Part shown: one piece after another, positions 37,657 through 48,134 of the stretch
Layout: the number at the start of each line of letters is the position of its first letter
How positions within the stretch are numbered: the first letter of the stretch is position 1
Source of the DNA: Tethya wilhelma
Lineage: Eukaryota; Porifera; Demospongiae; Tethyida; Tethyidae
Reading direction: 5' to 3'
Length of the DNA stretch: 64,000 nt
Assembly (NCBI GenBank): GCA_964030475.1
Contig: CAXIPT010000009.1
Coordinates: 606,787-670,786 of the forward strand
The notes under the pieces: generated by a model
Database searches by the model: none
Seen by the model: the letters and a program-made list of their open reading frames with translations, nothing else
What the model was told of the DNA's origin: nothing
Program-made: the position numbers and the translations under genes

Positions 37657-40600
37657 TCATGTGTCATCATCGCTATCAGGTTCTTCTTGAAATACAGTCT
37701 TTGGTTGAGTTCTGTCAAAAAAAAAAAAAAAAAAGAGTTCAATAATACGCACAAACTCAACTTGCTACTTTATCAATCTCAAACCTTACCCAGCATAGGC
37801 AGGAGCCACCCAGTACGGATTCTCCGACGCAGCCTTGGCGTACTTCAGCAAAGCCTCTCTCGGGTCGACATCTTTATCCACCGTCTTCTCCAAGGCTGCT
37901 ATCTTCCTCACGTAAGCTCCGAGAGAGCTCCCTGATCCCACTCTCCCTCCGGCTCCCTTGCCTGGAAGAGGAGGGTCCGGTTTGTGCGAGAGTTTGGGAT
38001 CGGCTCTTGCTTTCTCTCTCTTTCTCTTCAGACTTCTTCCCTGGTCTTCACGGAACATTGGCAAGGCGTGAGCTGCATTGTGGAATTTGTGGAGGTGCAT
38101 TTATGGGCTAATTGTTGCATGTGTGGTGCTGGTGATATAGTTGTCATAATAACGGGATACATGACCGTTTTTAGCTCCTAGAACTAATTTTGTGTGATTA
38201 TTGTTATCATAATTTTTTATAATTTGTGAAGGATATATCTGCATACCACCATTCCTTAGCTAAATTGGTAGGCGTAGGATGTGTTCTTGTAGTTAATGAA
38301 GCTAATGATGGGGGTACGTAATAAATAATTGCTTACGAGTAATAATGGGAGCGTCGATTGATATTTCGGAGAAGTCTTTACGCTTTTTCTTCTTCACTAC
38401 ACACAGCTTGGCTCCCCTGTAGAAGCAACATACACAAGCAAAGAGATTACATCAAGCTTGCTACTGACCAAGGAACAAAGTTTAAAGATTCATGTAGCAT
38501 TATTATTGTACAGCTGTCTGTACCTGAGGCTGTGCTTTGAGCTGAAGTAGACTTTCACTTTTCCATCTGCAGAGCCGACCACAATTTGGTTCAACTTGGG
38601 GTGCCAAATACTTCTCACAACACTCTGAAAGAAACAAGTTTCAGAATCAAGCTCAAGATACTCACAAATCAATAGTATCCAGGCTCTCTCCCTGTATATA
38701 GTCTCTCTCTTCCTTTTTTTCAGCATTTAAGGGGGAGAGCTGTAAACGAGGCTAGATCGATAGACTGTCTAGCACTTACAGTGTCTGATACCACTGTCTG
38801 GTAGACTTGCTTCAACTCTCTGTCAAAAAACAACAGCTTTCCACTACCCTGTATATAAGTGAGCAGTGTTTGATAAAGAAACCGCATGAACAAAATTAAT
38901 TCACTTTGCACGTCCACACGAACTATGCAGTTTTACTGGACCTTTCCACATACAGCTGCATCTAATCAAGACTCACCTGCCCCTTACGAACCGAGACTCC
39001 TGTCATTATCATCTGCTCATCAGGACTGAACACACAATCAGTTCTATACAGCAATGACACAATCATTAAAATCTTAAACTTAGCAGCAGCTAAAGAGCTG
39101 GCACAAAACTAGCTACCACAAGTTTCTCTCACCCAGCGAAAAAGTTGTCCAAGCTCGTGACAACATTGACAGGTCTCTTGAAGGATCTAATGTCCCACAA
39201 CTTGAGGGTATCATCACCTATGGAGTAGTAGTTACATAACTTGAACTTGTGAGTAAATGGCAATCACATTATACAGTAGCCTATTATTATGTACACATAC
39301 CTCCTCTTGATATGAGAGTTTGGTTGTTGTGAGAGAAGCAAAGACAGGAAGTCTCACTTCCTGTAGCATGAGCAGTGTACTGCTGGATGGAAGACCTTGC
39401 CTAGATATGACCAGAACCATAAGGGAAAAAAAAAAATTTCTGTATCAATCGCACAAAGTATTATTTTAGCCTACACAGCTTGAAGAGAACACTTACAAAA
39501 GGTCCACCGCTCTTCCAGAGCTGTATGCTTCCATCTATCATGGCTCCTGCTATAAGTTTACCATCTTTGGAAAATGTGCACGTTGTCACTGCAGACCTTC
39601 TACCTAAATGAGGTCATGTGACAGTCACATGATAACAAAGCAATGCCTATAGAAAGTAAAAGTACCTTGTTTATCTCTACCCTTAATTACATGCAGCTGT
39701 TTCTTCTTGTAATTCACGTCCCATAATCTCAAAGAACTTGTGGGAAATGAGAAAATAACAGTAAACTTCAAAGAAATTCTGGAAAAATTCTTTAAAAGTA
39801 ATTCTAGTGTTTCTTACCAATCGTTTGAACAAGTTAGAAACTGCTCCTTTTTCTTGGGGTGCCAACAAGCACAGTTCACCATGGAGATATGACCCTATGA
39901 CATACAAGAAAAGGTGATTCAAATAACAATATACCAGTAATCAGGAGCTCATGAGGGCCGTAGGCCCGAACCAGCTACTGTAATTGAGAGCACATACATC
40001 AGTGTTGGCCATGTCAGCAAGGTATTGCCATCCCTTTGGACACTCCATGACTGTGTGTCCATCTCTATCCATCACCTTGGCCTGAAAAGAATAAGGGAAA
40101 CAAACTCAGGACAGCTTTATGTTGTTAAATCTCTTCCAAGAAAAAAAAATCATTGGAATTTTTTTTGGTTTTTTTAAGATCTAGCTATCTCTTCTCTATA
40201 CCTGTGCATTTCCAGAAGCTACTAAAATGGAATCTCCAGTGGTGCTGTACTGTAATGAGGTGATCTGGTGACTGCAAGTTAGGGAGAAGAGAAAGAGAGA
40301 GATGTGGTGATCGCCACACAGTTTATAATTAGCAGGAAATACCAGTTCATAGAAAGACAGGCAGCTGCTGCTACTCAATAGAAAGTCACACACATTTCAC
40401 AGCAGCTACCACCGTGATAAAGACAAACCTTTCACAAGGTTTAATGGTTCTAAATGATCTCAGAGTGGAGTCCATGCCTGCAAAGTCCCACAGTTTTACG
40501 TCGTAGTCATATCCCCCTGACACCACACGAGCTCCAGAGGGATCCAGGGCAAGAGCAGAGACTGGCTTCATGCCGTGGTCCAGAGTTATCTCGTGTGAGA

Positions 40601-41262
40601 GGGGAAATTTTTTCTCAAATTCCTGGGAATGTTTGGGAAATGCTTATAAATAGATCAATAATTCGTTCACAATAAACTCTTACGTCATCTTCTTCCATTG
40701 CATTGGAGTCTTCATCATCACTGTCCTGTTGCTTCAGGTCAGAAGAGCTACTGTCCTGTAGGACAATCTCAATATCAATAGATTTATAGGACATTGTATT
40801 TCATACACATTAATGTACTTTGTATCCTGATGGGAGGGGAGGACCAATGACATCATCATCACTATCATCACCACCCTCACGCCCTCCCTCCTCCTCTCCA
40901 CCACTCACACAATCACGATTGCTACCAGTATCCAACGAAGCTGAAATACCATCAGAGCTGTCAGGCTGCTGTTTAGCTGTAGAATAAGTAAGTTTGATTC
41001 AGTCAGCATTACAGAACTTGTGTTGAGATCTTCTTCCTTACCTGTCACACTCTGTGAGTAAGCTTTAGCTGTTCTTCTGGTCTCCTCAAAAATCTTGTCA
41101 AGGTCAAATTTCATGGCTGACTTCTTGCCTGTGGGCAACACAAGTTTCATTCTCGTAAATCAGTGGGTGTTAAAAGAAAAGATAAGGAGTTGATCTTTGT
41201 GTCTTACCAAAGCCAGAGAACCCCATGACAGCCTGTAGATCGTTTATACTGTCTTCACTCAT
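37657..41262 (-). CDS. WDR70: WDR70 homologue (WD40-repeat protein)
   Basis: Multi-exon gene from the ATG at 41262 (MSEDSINDLQAVMGFSGFG, then KKSAMKFDLDKIFEETRRTA) to the TGA at 37657-37659 (last residues FQEEPDSDDDT). An acidic segment (GGDDSDDDVIGPPLPSGYK) precedes WD repeats: HEITLDHGMKPVSALALDP, GGYDYDVKLWDF, CACWHPKKKEQFLTCSND, DGSIQLW, DDTLKLWDIRSFKRPV and IWHPKLNQIVVGSADGKVKV. The C-terminal signature PHALPMFRED, RVGSGSSLGAYVRK and NPYWVAPAYAG is specific to WDR70. WDR70 is a nuclear protein linked to histone H2B ubiquitination and double-strand break repair. It shares a divergent promoter with the kinase-Kelch gene. A decayed copy of its first exons lies at 44425-44885. Confidence 0.92.
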
Positions 41263-41732
41263 CTCTAACAGCAGTAGACAAGGTGCAAAGTTTAGGGAAA
41301 GGTCGACAAGTTTATATGCGCTAACTTATCAGCGGACATGCAGTAATGAATATCCTTAGTGTGCAGAATTATGGAATGTTGAACATCAATAACTTTATGG
41401 TGGTGTGTAGTTTCAAAAAAAAAAGAGAGAAGACAATAATGAAATCTATCTCTGCCAATTCTTGGTGTGTGTGATTCATCTTAGCTTGGCCAATGCATCT
41501 AGCTGAGAAACAATGTAAGTATTCATTGTTTGATTGTTTTGTTTCTTTGCCTGTATTATTTCTTGAAGATCATGTTACAATTCATCACATGATAATAGTA
41601 TGAATGCCCAATGAATTAACATTAATAATTATAATATTATTATTGTTATAAATGCATGTGAATATAAGTAAATAACCAGTTACACCCCTTTTGCAGATTA
41701 TGGGTGAGGTGACGAGAAAATAAAGCAGAAAA
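41263..41732. promoter_or_regulatory. Divergent promoter region, WDR70 / kinase-Kelch 1
   Basis: 470 bp between opposite start codons; AT-rich with a TAAT/ATTA-rich stretch at 41617-41652. No specific site recognised. Confidence 0.4.
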
Positions 41733-44294
41733 ATGGCTCAGCATTCTTTTCGTTACAGAAGCTTCACCATTCAAAAAGACCAGACTTTTGGTCATGGTTC
41801 CTATGGAGCTGTCTACAAGGCTAAATGTGACCAGCTAACATGTGCTGCTAAGGTTCTACATCCCACCATTGTGGACTCCTATGACCCTGGATCTGAGAAG
41901 GTTCTGCAGAGATTTCAGCAAGAGTGTGACTTTCTCAACCAAATACGTCATCCTCATATAGTGCAATATTTAGGAGTGTGTACAGACCCTGATTCCAACC
42001 TACCAGTACTCTTGATGGAACTTTTGGACAGCAGTTTGACCAAAATGCTTGAAAGTTCCCCACAACCGATCTCCTACCACATTCAGGTGGATCTCTGCCA
42101 CCATATAGCATTAGCTATTGCTTACCTTCATTCAAATGGAATCAGTCATCGTGACTTGTCTGGAAACAATGTGCTGGTTGTTGCTGGAAGAAGAGCCAAA
42201 GTGACTGATTTTGGGATGTCAAGAATTGTTGGTACTCAGCGCCACTTAACACCACTTACCCTGTGTCCAGGGACCATGGGTTATATGTCTCCAGAGTCAC
42301 TCATAGAGCCACCACGATACACTGAGAAGCTGGACGTATTCTCACAAGGAGTGATAATGATCCAGGTGTGTACACGACAATTTCCTGACCCTGGACCAGC
42401 CATTAAACAAGTCGAAGATTCTCGATTTCCCTTAGGAGTGATACAAGTCCCAGTGTCCGAGAGTGAACGTAGAAAGAATCACATTGATTTGATTGATCCA
42501 ACCCACCCTCTGCTTTCCATTGTTCTGGCTTGTCTGGAGTACAGAGAGAAAGACAGACCTTCTGCTGAAGAGCTCTGTCAGAGGCTAGCTAATTTAAAGG
42601 AGAACCAGAAGTACATTGAGAGCAGTCAAAACACAACTCCAGCTACTCCTGAAGTGAATGAAACACTACAACAAGAACGAGATGAACTAGCCAGACAAGT
42701 TGAAGAGAAGAGTCATCAGCTTGAAGCCAAAGATCAGCAAATAGCAAGAAAAGATGAAGAACTAGCTGCAAAGAATGAGGAACTGACTCTACAGAGTCAG
42801 CAAATAGCAGCCAAAGATCAGGAATTGGCAAAGAAAGACCAAAAAATTACTGTGAAAATTGAAGAGTTAAGTACCGAAGATCACACAAAGGATGATGAAA
42901 TCCAAAGACTTGGAATGCAACTCCAGGAACTGAATCAGAGATTGGTAGACAATGAACAAGTCACAGGACAATCCCAAGAGGTCAATAAACAACTGCAACA
43001 ACAAAACCAAGATCTTCACCAACAGAACAAAGATTTTAAACAAGCTATCCAAGATCTTCAGATACAAAACCATGATATGTACCTACAGATACAAGATCTT
43101 CAAAAACAGAAACAGAATCTTCAAAAACAAAACCAGAATCTTCAAAATCAGAACCAAGAACTCCAGGATCTTTTAAAACCGCAGGACCTTGAACTTTATC
43201 AAAATCTTCCACCACCCCAACCACAGACCAATGAACTTCCACAACTGAAACTGCAGAACCAAGATCTTCAAGGACAGAACCAAGATCTTCAAGGACAGAA
43301 CCGAGATCTTCAACAACAGATTCAAGATCTTCAGATAACAGTAGGGACTCTCCGAAGACAGCTTAAAGCAGTGTCAGAATCATCAGCCAAAAATGATGCA
43401 TTCCAATGGAAGGATGGAGGAGAGGCGCCATTCTCTGACAGCAGAGAATCATCAGTAATGGTCGGCAATGTGGCTTATTTCTGTTCAGATAGGATCGTGT
43501 ACTCGTACGATTCATCTTCAGGAAAATGGAACACTCTACCTGAGTGTCCACAGGAGTGGGGTAGTCTAGCCATTATAAAGGGACTCCTCACAATGGTTGG
43601 TGGGAAAATAAGTGATTCTATTTCTACAAACAAACTTGTTTCCCTCACAGATCGTGGTAAGTGGGTGGAGCAGTTCCCACCCATGCCTACAGGTCGTAGA
43701 GCCACTACAGCCACCACATATCAAAATCGTCTCATAATTGCTGGAGGTTCATTAACAGGCTGGGTTAAAGATTACATGAATACAGTCGAAGTACTCAACA
43801 CTCGTACTCTTGTCTGGTCCACAGCTGACAGCCTCCCTCATCCATTTGCATTTGGATCAGCCACCATTGTTAGTGACCGCCTCTACATGCTGGGAGGGAG
43901 TGACAGAAATGGTCAATGTAGATCAGTTTTTTCTTGCTCACTACCAGAACTACTGCAGTCGTGTCAAACATTAACAGCTTTACAAGTGTGGCAGCGTGAT
44001 GCTGATGTTCCAGTGTATGAATCCACATGTACAACAGTCCATGGACAGTTAGTATCAGTTGGTGGAAGAGATGAAAGCAATAAAGTAACATCAGCAGTTT
44101 ACAAGTACAACCCAAACACCAAATCTTGGAGTATCATTAGTCACATGCCAACTGCTAGATGTCAGTGCTATGTAGCTGCTGTACAGAACACTAATCGATT
44201 GATGGTGATTGGTGGAAGTGGAGACAAGTATTATACAGCTTGTATTGCGATAGCTGAATATCAGGAACTGCATGTATACATGACATTGCACTGA
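41733..44294 (+). CDS. Protein kinase - coiled coil - Kelch protein 1
   Basis: Intronless 853-residue frame. Residues 13-290 form a kinase domain of TKL-like type: GHGSYGAVYKAK (20-31), Lys40 in AAK, Glu64 in the C-helix position, HRDLSGNN (139-146), DFG (159-161) and TMGYMSPESL. All catalytic residues are present. Residues about 310-550 are a Gln/Asn/Glu-rich coiled coil with repeats on the theme QNQDLQ. Residues about 560-850 hold Kelch-type beta-propeller blades (VGNVAYF...YSYDSSSGKWN, LLTMVGG, RLIIAGGS, LYMLGGSD, LVSVGGRDE). The layout suggests a ligand- or substrate-sensing kinase that oligomerises; this is inference. A tandem paralogue lies 697 bp downstream. Confidence 0.9.
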   Translation: MAQHSFRYRSFTIQKDQTFGHGSYGAVYKAKCDQLTCAAKVLHPTIVDSYDPGSEKVLQRFQQECDFLNQIRHPHIVQYLGVCTDPDSNLPVLLMELLDSSLTKMLESSPQPISYHIQVDLCHHIALAIAYLHSNGISHRDLSGNNVLVVAGRRAKVTDFGMSRIVGTQRHLTPLTLCPGTMGYMSPESLIEPPRYTEKLDVFSQGVIMIQVCTRQFPDPGPAIKQVEDSRFPLGVIQVPVSESERRKNHIDLIDPTHPLLSIVLACLEYREKDRPSAEELCQRLANLKENQKYIESSQNTTPATPEVNETLQQERDELARQVEEKSHQLEAKDQQIARKDEELAAKNEELTLQSQQIAAKDQELAKKDQKITVKIEELSTEDHTKDDEIQRLGMQLQELNQRLVDNEQVTGQSQEVNKQLQQQNQDLHQQNKDFKQAIQDLQIQNHDMYLQIQDLQKQKQNLQKQNQNLQNQNQELQDLLKPQDLELYQNLPPPQPQTNELPQLKLQNQDLQGQNQDLQGQNRDLQQQIQDLQITVGTLRRQLKAVSESSAKNDAFQWKDGGEAPFSDSRESSVMVGNVAYFCSDRIVYSYDSSSGKWNTLPECPQEWGSLAIIKGLLTMVGGKISDSISTNKLVSLTDRGKWVEQFPPMPTGRRATTATTYQNRLIIAGGSLTGWVKDYMNTVEVLNTRTLVWSTADSLPHPFAFGSATIVSDRLYMLGGSDRNGQCRSVFSCSLPELLQSCQTLTALQVWQRDADVPVYESTCTTVHGQLVSVGGRDESNKVTSAVYKYNPNTKSWSIISHMPTARCQCYVAAVQNTNRLMVIGGSGDKYYTACIAIAEYQELHVYMTLH

Positions 44295-44424
44295 TAGAAT
44301 ATTGTGTTCATATTAGTAACTGCTATTAATTTTGTTTATTTGTTTTTTGTTTGTTTTTCTTTTTAGAGGTGTCTTATCTCCTCTGACAAACTAGGCTTAT
44401 AACAGACATCTCTTCCTACAATGA

Positions 44425-44885
44425 CCTAGCTATGGACTCTCTGGGACTAACATCACTTCTGGAACTACCGTCCAGGAGGGACAATCTCATAATAATAATA
44501 TATTATGATATATAAAATTTCCAACAAATAACATATTTTGTATCCTAACTCATGGGAGAGAATTCGGAGGATCAATGACATCATCATCACTATCATCACC
44601 ACCTGGTACCCTCACACCCTCCACCCCTTCACCACTAACACCATCACAATTGCTAATTGTATCCAACAAAGCCAATTACCACTATCAGTAGTCTCGCAGG
44701 CCAGACCTCCAGAAAGGGGGTCTGGCCCGCGAGACTACACTATCAGGTGGTTGTCTGTGATTCTGTTACTATATATTTGGTTAGTGGAATCAGCAAATGG
44801 ATCTAGAAATTTTTTTCATAATTTATGTCTTACCAAAATCAGAGAATTCCATGACAACCACTTGACTAGATGATCATTGTCTTCA
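44425..44885 (-). pseudogene. Remnant of WDR70 5' exons
   Basis: The stretch around 44540-44670 matches the WDR70 acidic exon region at 40820-40945 (ATGACATCATCATCACTATC; ATCCAACAAAGCC against ATCCAACGAAGCT). The stretch 44824-44885 matches WDR70 exon 1 (TGTCTTACCAAA...CAGAGAA...CCATGACA...GTCTTCACT). A block at 44440-44500 resembles 40740-40775. The frame is destroyed. It shows that the duplication giving the second kinase-Kelch gene also carried the WDR70 5' end. Confidence 0.75.
44689..44737. mobile_element. 49-bp hairpin insertion with 9-bp target duplication
   Basis: Arms TAGTCTCGCAGGCCAGACC and GGTCTGGCCCGCGAGACTA (19 bp, one mismatch) around an 11-base loop. It is flanked on both sides by CACTATCAG (44680-44688 and 44738-44746). 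It interrupts the WDR70 remnant, so it inserted after the duplication. Confidence 0.8.
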
Positions 44886-44990
44886 CTAATCTGTTGGTGG
44901 GAAGTGTTCATCAAGTGTTGTTGGTAAAAGACGACAAACTTACATGGGCAAATCTGTCCATCAGCTGATCAGTCATGTGAGAGATCAATT

Positions 44991-47153
44991 ATGGCTCAGC
45001 ACTCTTTTCGTTACAGAAGCTTCACCATTCTAAAAGACCAGACTCTTGGTCATGGTTCCTATGGAGCTGTCTACAAGGCTAAATGTGACCAGCTAACGTG
45101 TGCTGCTAAAGTTCTACATCCCACCATTGTGGACTCCTATGACCCTGGATCTGAGAGAATTCTACAAAGGTTTCAACAAGAATGTGACTTTCTCAACCAA
45201 ATACGCCATCCCCACATAGTGCAATATCTTGGAGTGTGTAGGGACCCTGATTCCAACCTACCAGCACTCTTGATGGAACTGCTAGACGGTAGTTTGACCA
45301 AAATGCTCGAACATTCCCCACACCCGATCTCCTACCACATTCAGGTAGACCTCTGCCACCACATAGCACTAGCCATTGCCTATCTCCACTCCAATGGCAT
45401 CATTCATCGTGACCTGTCTGGAAACAACGTGCTGGTTATCGCTGGAAGAAGAGCCAAAGTGACTGATTTTGGAATGTCAAGAATCATTGGTACTCAGCGC
45501 CACTTAACACCACTTACCCTGTGTCCAGGGACACTGGGCTACATGTCTCCAGAGTCACTCATAGAGCCACCCCGATACACTGAGAAGCTAGACGTATTCT
45601 CACAAGGTGTGATAATGATCCAGGTGTGTACACGACAGTTTCCTGACCCTGGACCAGCCATGAAACATGTGGAACACTCAATGTCTCCAACAGGTACAGT
45701 ACAAGTACCAGTCCTTGAGCCAGAACGTAGAAAAAATCACATTGATTTGATCGATCCGACCCACCCTCTGCTTCCCAATGCTCTGGCTTGTCTGGAGTAC
45801 AGAGAGAGAGACAGACCTTCAGCTGAAGAGCTCTGTCAGAGGCTAGCTGATCTAAAGGAGAACCAGGAGTACATTGAGAGCTGTCAAAACACAACTCCTG
45901 AAGTGAATGAAACACTACAACAAGAACGAGATGAACTAGCCAGACAAGTTGAAGAGAAGAGTTGTCAGCTTGAAGCCAAAGATCAGCTAATAGCAAGAAA
46001 AGATGAAGAGCTAGCTGCAAAAGATCGTACAAATATTCAACAGATAAGATCAAAGGATCGAGAAATTGAAAGACTTGGGATTCAACTCCAGAAACTGAAT
46101 CAGAGACTAGTAGACAACAAGCAAATCACGGCACAGTTCCAAGAGACCAACCAGCAATTGCAACGACAGAACCAAGATCTTCACCAGCAAGTGGAGGCTT
46201 TACAAGGGAGGCTGAAAATGGTGCCAGAACCACCTAAAGATATTGTGTTGAAATGGAGAGGTGTACGAAAGGCACCATTTAAAAGTATAAGAGGATCATC
46301 AGTAGTGGTGGGCAATGTGGCTTATTTCTCTTTACAAGGGAAAACGTACTCATACAACTCATTTTCAGGAAATTGGAACTCTCTACGTGAGTGTCCACAG
46401 ATGTGGGGCAATCTAGCCATTATAAGGGGACTCCTCACAATGGTTGGTGGGCATACAGCTAATTACATAACTACAAACAAACTTGTTTCCCTCACAGATC
46501 ATCGTAAGTGGGTGGAGCAGTTCCCACCCATGCCTACAGGTCGTACTGGCACTACAGCCACCACATATCAGAATCATCTCATTGTTGCTGGAGGATCATC
46601 AACACATTCAATGAGAAATAACATGGACGCAGTCGAAGTGCTCAATACAGACACCCTTGTCTGGTCCACAGCCGCCAGCCTTCCTCATCCATTTGGATAT
46701 GGATCAGTAACCATTGTTAGTGACCGCCTCTACATGCTGGGAGGGAATGACAGAAATGGTCACTGTCGATCAGTTTTTTCATGCTCACTACCAGAACTGC
46801 TGCAGTCGTGCCAACCACATTCAATATTATCTCGATTTAAACGATCAAAATTGGAAACCATAAAAGTATGGCAGCATGATGCTGATGTTCCAGTATATGA
46901 GTCCACATGTGCAACAGTCCATGGACAGTTAGTATCTGTTGGTGGAAGAGATGAAAGGAATAAAGTAACATCAGCAGTTTACAAATACAACCCAAACACC
47001 CAGTCTTGGAGTATCATTAGTCACATGCTAACTGCTAGATATCGGTGTTACGTAGCTGTTGTAGAGAACACCAATCAACTGATAGTCATTGGTGAAGATG
47101 GCAGCGGCACTGCATTTTCTTCTACTGATTATACTGAGATAGCAGACTACTAA
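44991..47153 (+). CDS. Protein kinase - coiled coil - Kelch protein 2
   Basis: Intronless 720-residue paralogue of the preceding gene. The kinase half is nearly identical (GHGSYGAVYKAK, AAK, HRDLSGNN, DFG and TLGYMSPESL all intact). The coiled coil is about 150 residues shorter because most QNQDLQ repeats are absent. The Kelch part is kept (VGNVAYFSLQG, LLTMVGGH, LIVAGGSS, LYMLGGND, LVSVGGRDE) but differs more than the kinase, and an insert with HSILSRFKRSK lies before the fifth blade. Like copy 1, it has no introns, unlike nearly every neighbour. Role as for copy 1: unknown, probably signal-responsive. Confidence 0.9.
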   Translation: MAQHSFRYRSFTILKDQTLGHGSYGAVYKAKCDQLTCAAKVLHPTIVDSYDPGSERILQRFQQECDFLNQIRHPHIVQYLGVCRDPDSNLPALLMELLDGSLTKMLEHSPHPISYHIQVDLCHHIALAIAYLHSNGIIHRDLSGNNVLVIAGRRAKVTDFGMSRIIGTQRHLTPLTLCPGTLGYMSPESLIEPPRYTEKLDVFSQGVIMIQVCTRQFPDPGPAMKHVEHSMSPTGTVQVPVLEPERRKNHIDLIDPTHPLLPNALACLEYRERDRPSAEELCQRLADLKENQEYIESCQNTTPEVNETLQQERDELARQVEEKSCQLEAKDQLIARKDEELAAKDRTNIQQIRSKDREIERLGIQLQKLNQRLVDNKQITAQFQETNQQLQRQNQDLHQQVEALQGRLKMVPEPPKDIVLKWRGVRKAPFKSIRGSSVVVGNVAYFSLQGKTYSYNSFSGNWNSLRECPQMWGNLAIIRGLLTMVGGHTANYITTNKLVSLTDHRKWVEQFPPMPTGRTGTTATTYQNHLIVAGGSSTHSMRNNMDAVEVLNTDTLVWSTAASLPHPFGYGSVTIVSDRLYMLGGNDRNGHCRSVFSCSLPELLQSCQPHSILSRFKRSKLETIKVWQHDADVPVYESTCATVHGQLVSVGGRDERNKVTSAVYKYNPNTQSWSIISHMLTARYRCYVAVVENTNQLIVIGEDGSGTAFSSTDYTEIADY

Positions 47154-47354
47154 GAATATAGTGGGGTTGAATATCATAGTCTTTTTCTATCCCAAGATTT
47201 ATATAGTTATAGGTGCACGTATAATAATATTATTATTATTACATTCTGGATTAATTCTTTACAGCTCATTGTACTATATATTTTCCCAACAGTGAGTATA
47301 CAATATTACTATAGCTAACGTATACAACAATGTCATTGTATACAACAATGTTAT

Positions 47355-47604
47355 TTATCATGGACAGTTAGTATCAGTTGATGGAAGAGATGAAAGTAAT
47401 ATTATACGGTAACATCAGCAGTTTACAAGTATGACCCTAACACCAAATCTTGGAGTATCATTAATCACATGCCAACTGCTAGATGTCAGTGCTGTGTAGC
47501 TGTTGTAGAGAACACCAATCAACTTGATGGTGGTTGGTGGAAATCATGTCAGCAGGTTAATACCTTCTCCTAGTACTGATTGTATTGAGATAGTAGACTA
47601 CTAG
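47355..47604 (+). pseudogene. Kelch-domain fragment of a third kinase-Kelch copy
   Basis: Matches the last 80 codons of both kinase-Kelch genes (CATGGACAGTTAGTATCAGT; TCTTGGAGTATCATTA; GTAGAGAACACCAATCAACT), but an insertion near 47398 and a shift near 47525 break the frame. No kinase or coiled-coil part precedes it. Confidence 0.85.
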
Positions 47605-48134
47605 GAATGAGTAATTTGTGTTTGTATTCTTTATTTTTTAATTATTGTTGTAAGGTTTTTGTTGTATTATAGGTGTAGTATATACATTAATTTTGTACTG
47701 TGGTCAATTGACTAGCCTCATACAGGCAGATTGAAAAATTCTGCCTTCAATTGGAATAAAGTAGCCTTGTTCCCAGGCTCCCCACCTACCTTTCCTTACA
47801 TGTAAGGTAGGCGGGGAGCTTGGGAACGAGACTAGGAGTAAAGCACATTTTCCTGTATAATTTCTACAAGTCTAGCCAGGCTTTAAAACAATGTTGCAGT
47901 ATTAGTGTTCCACATTGATCATGAGGGGATTGAGGCTGTATACTGTTCATTATCAACATTATTGGAGTAGGTTATGCGCATATGGTAGTCATTAATTTTT
48001 GTCTATAATTATGTCCACAGTCTGTCTATTTTTCCCATCAAAATATCTAAGGTAATGACGTTTTCTGAAATGATTAGGGTAAAAAACAACAACAACAACA
48101 ACAACAAAAACACATAGTCAATACTGCTTGGTTG
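47605..48134. other. Intergenic after the Kelch array
   Basis: Contains one fold-back element (47762-47836) and an (AAC)n tract at 48085-48113; otherwise nothing recognised. Confidence 0.5.
47762..47836. mobile_element. Fold-back MITE, family 2
   Basis: TAGCCTTGTTCCCAGGCTCC ... CCTACCTT on the left pairs with AAGGTAGG ... GGAGCTTGGGAACGAGACTA on the right around a short loop. Confidence 0.75.
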
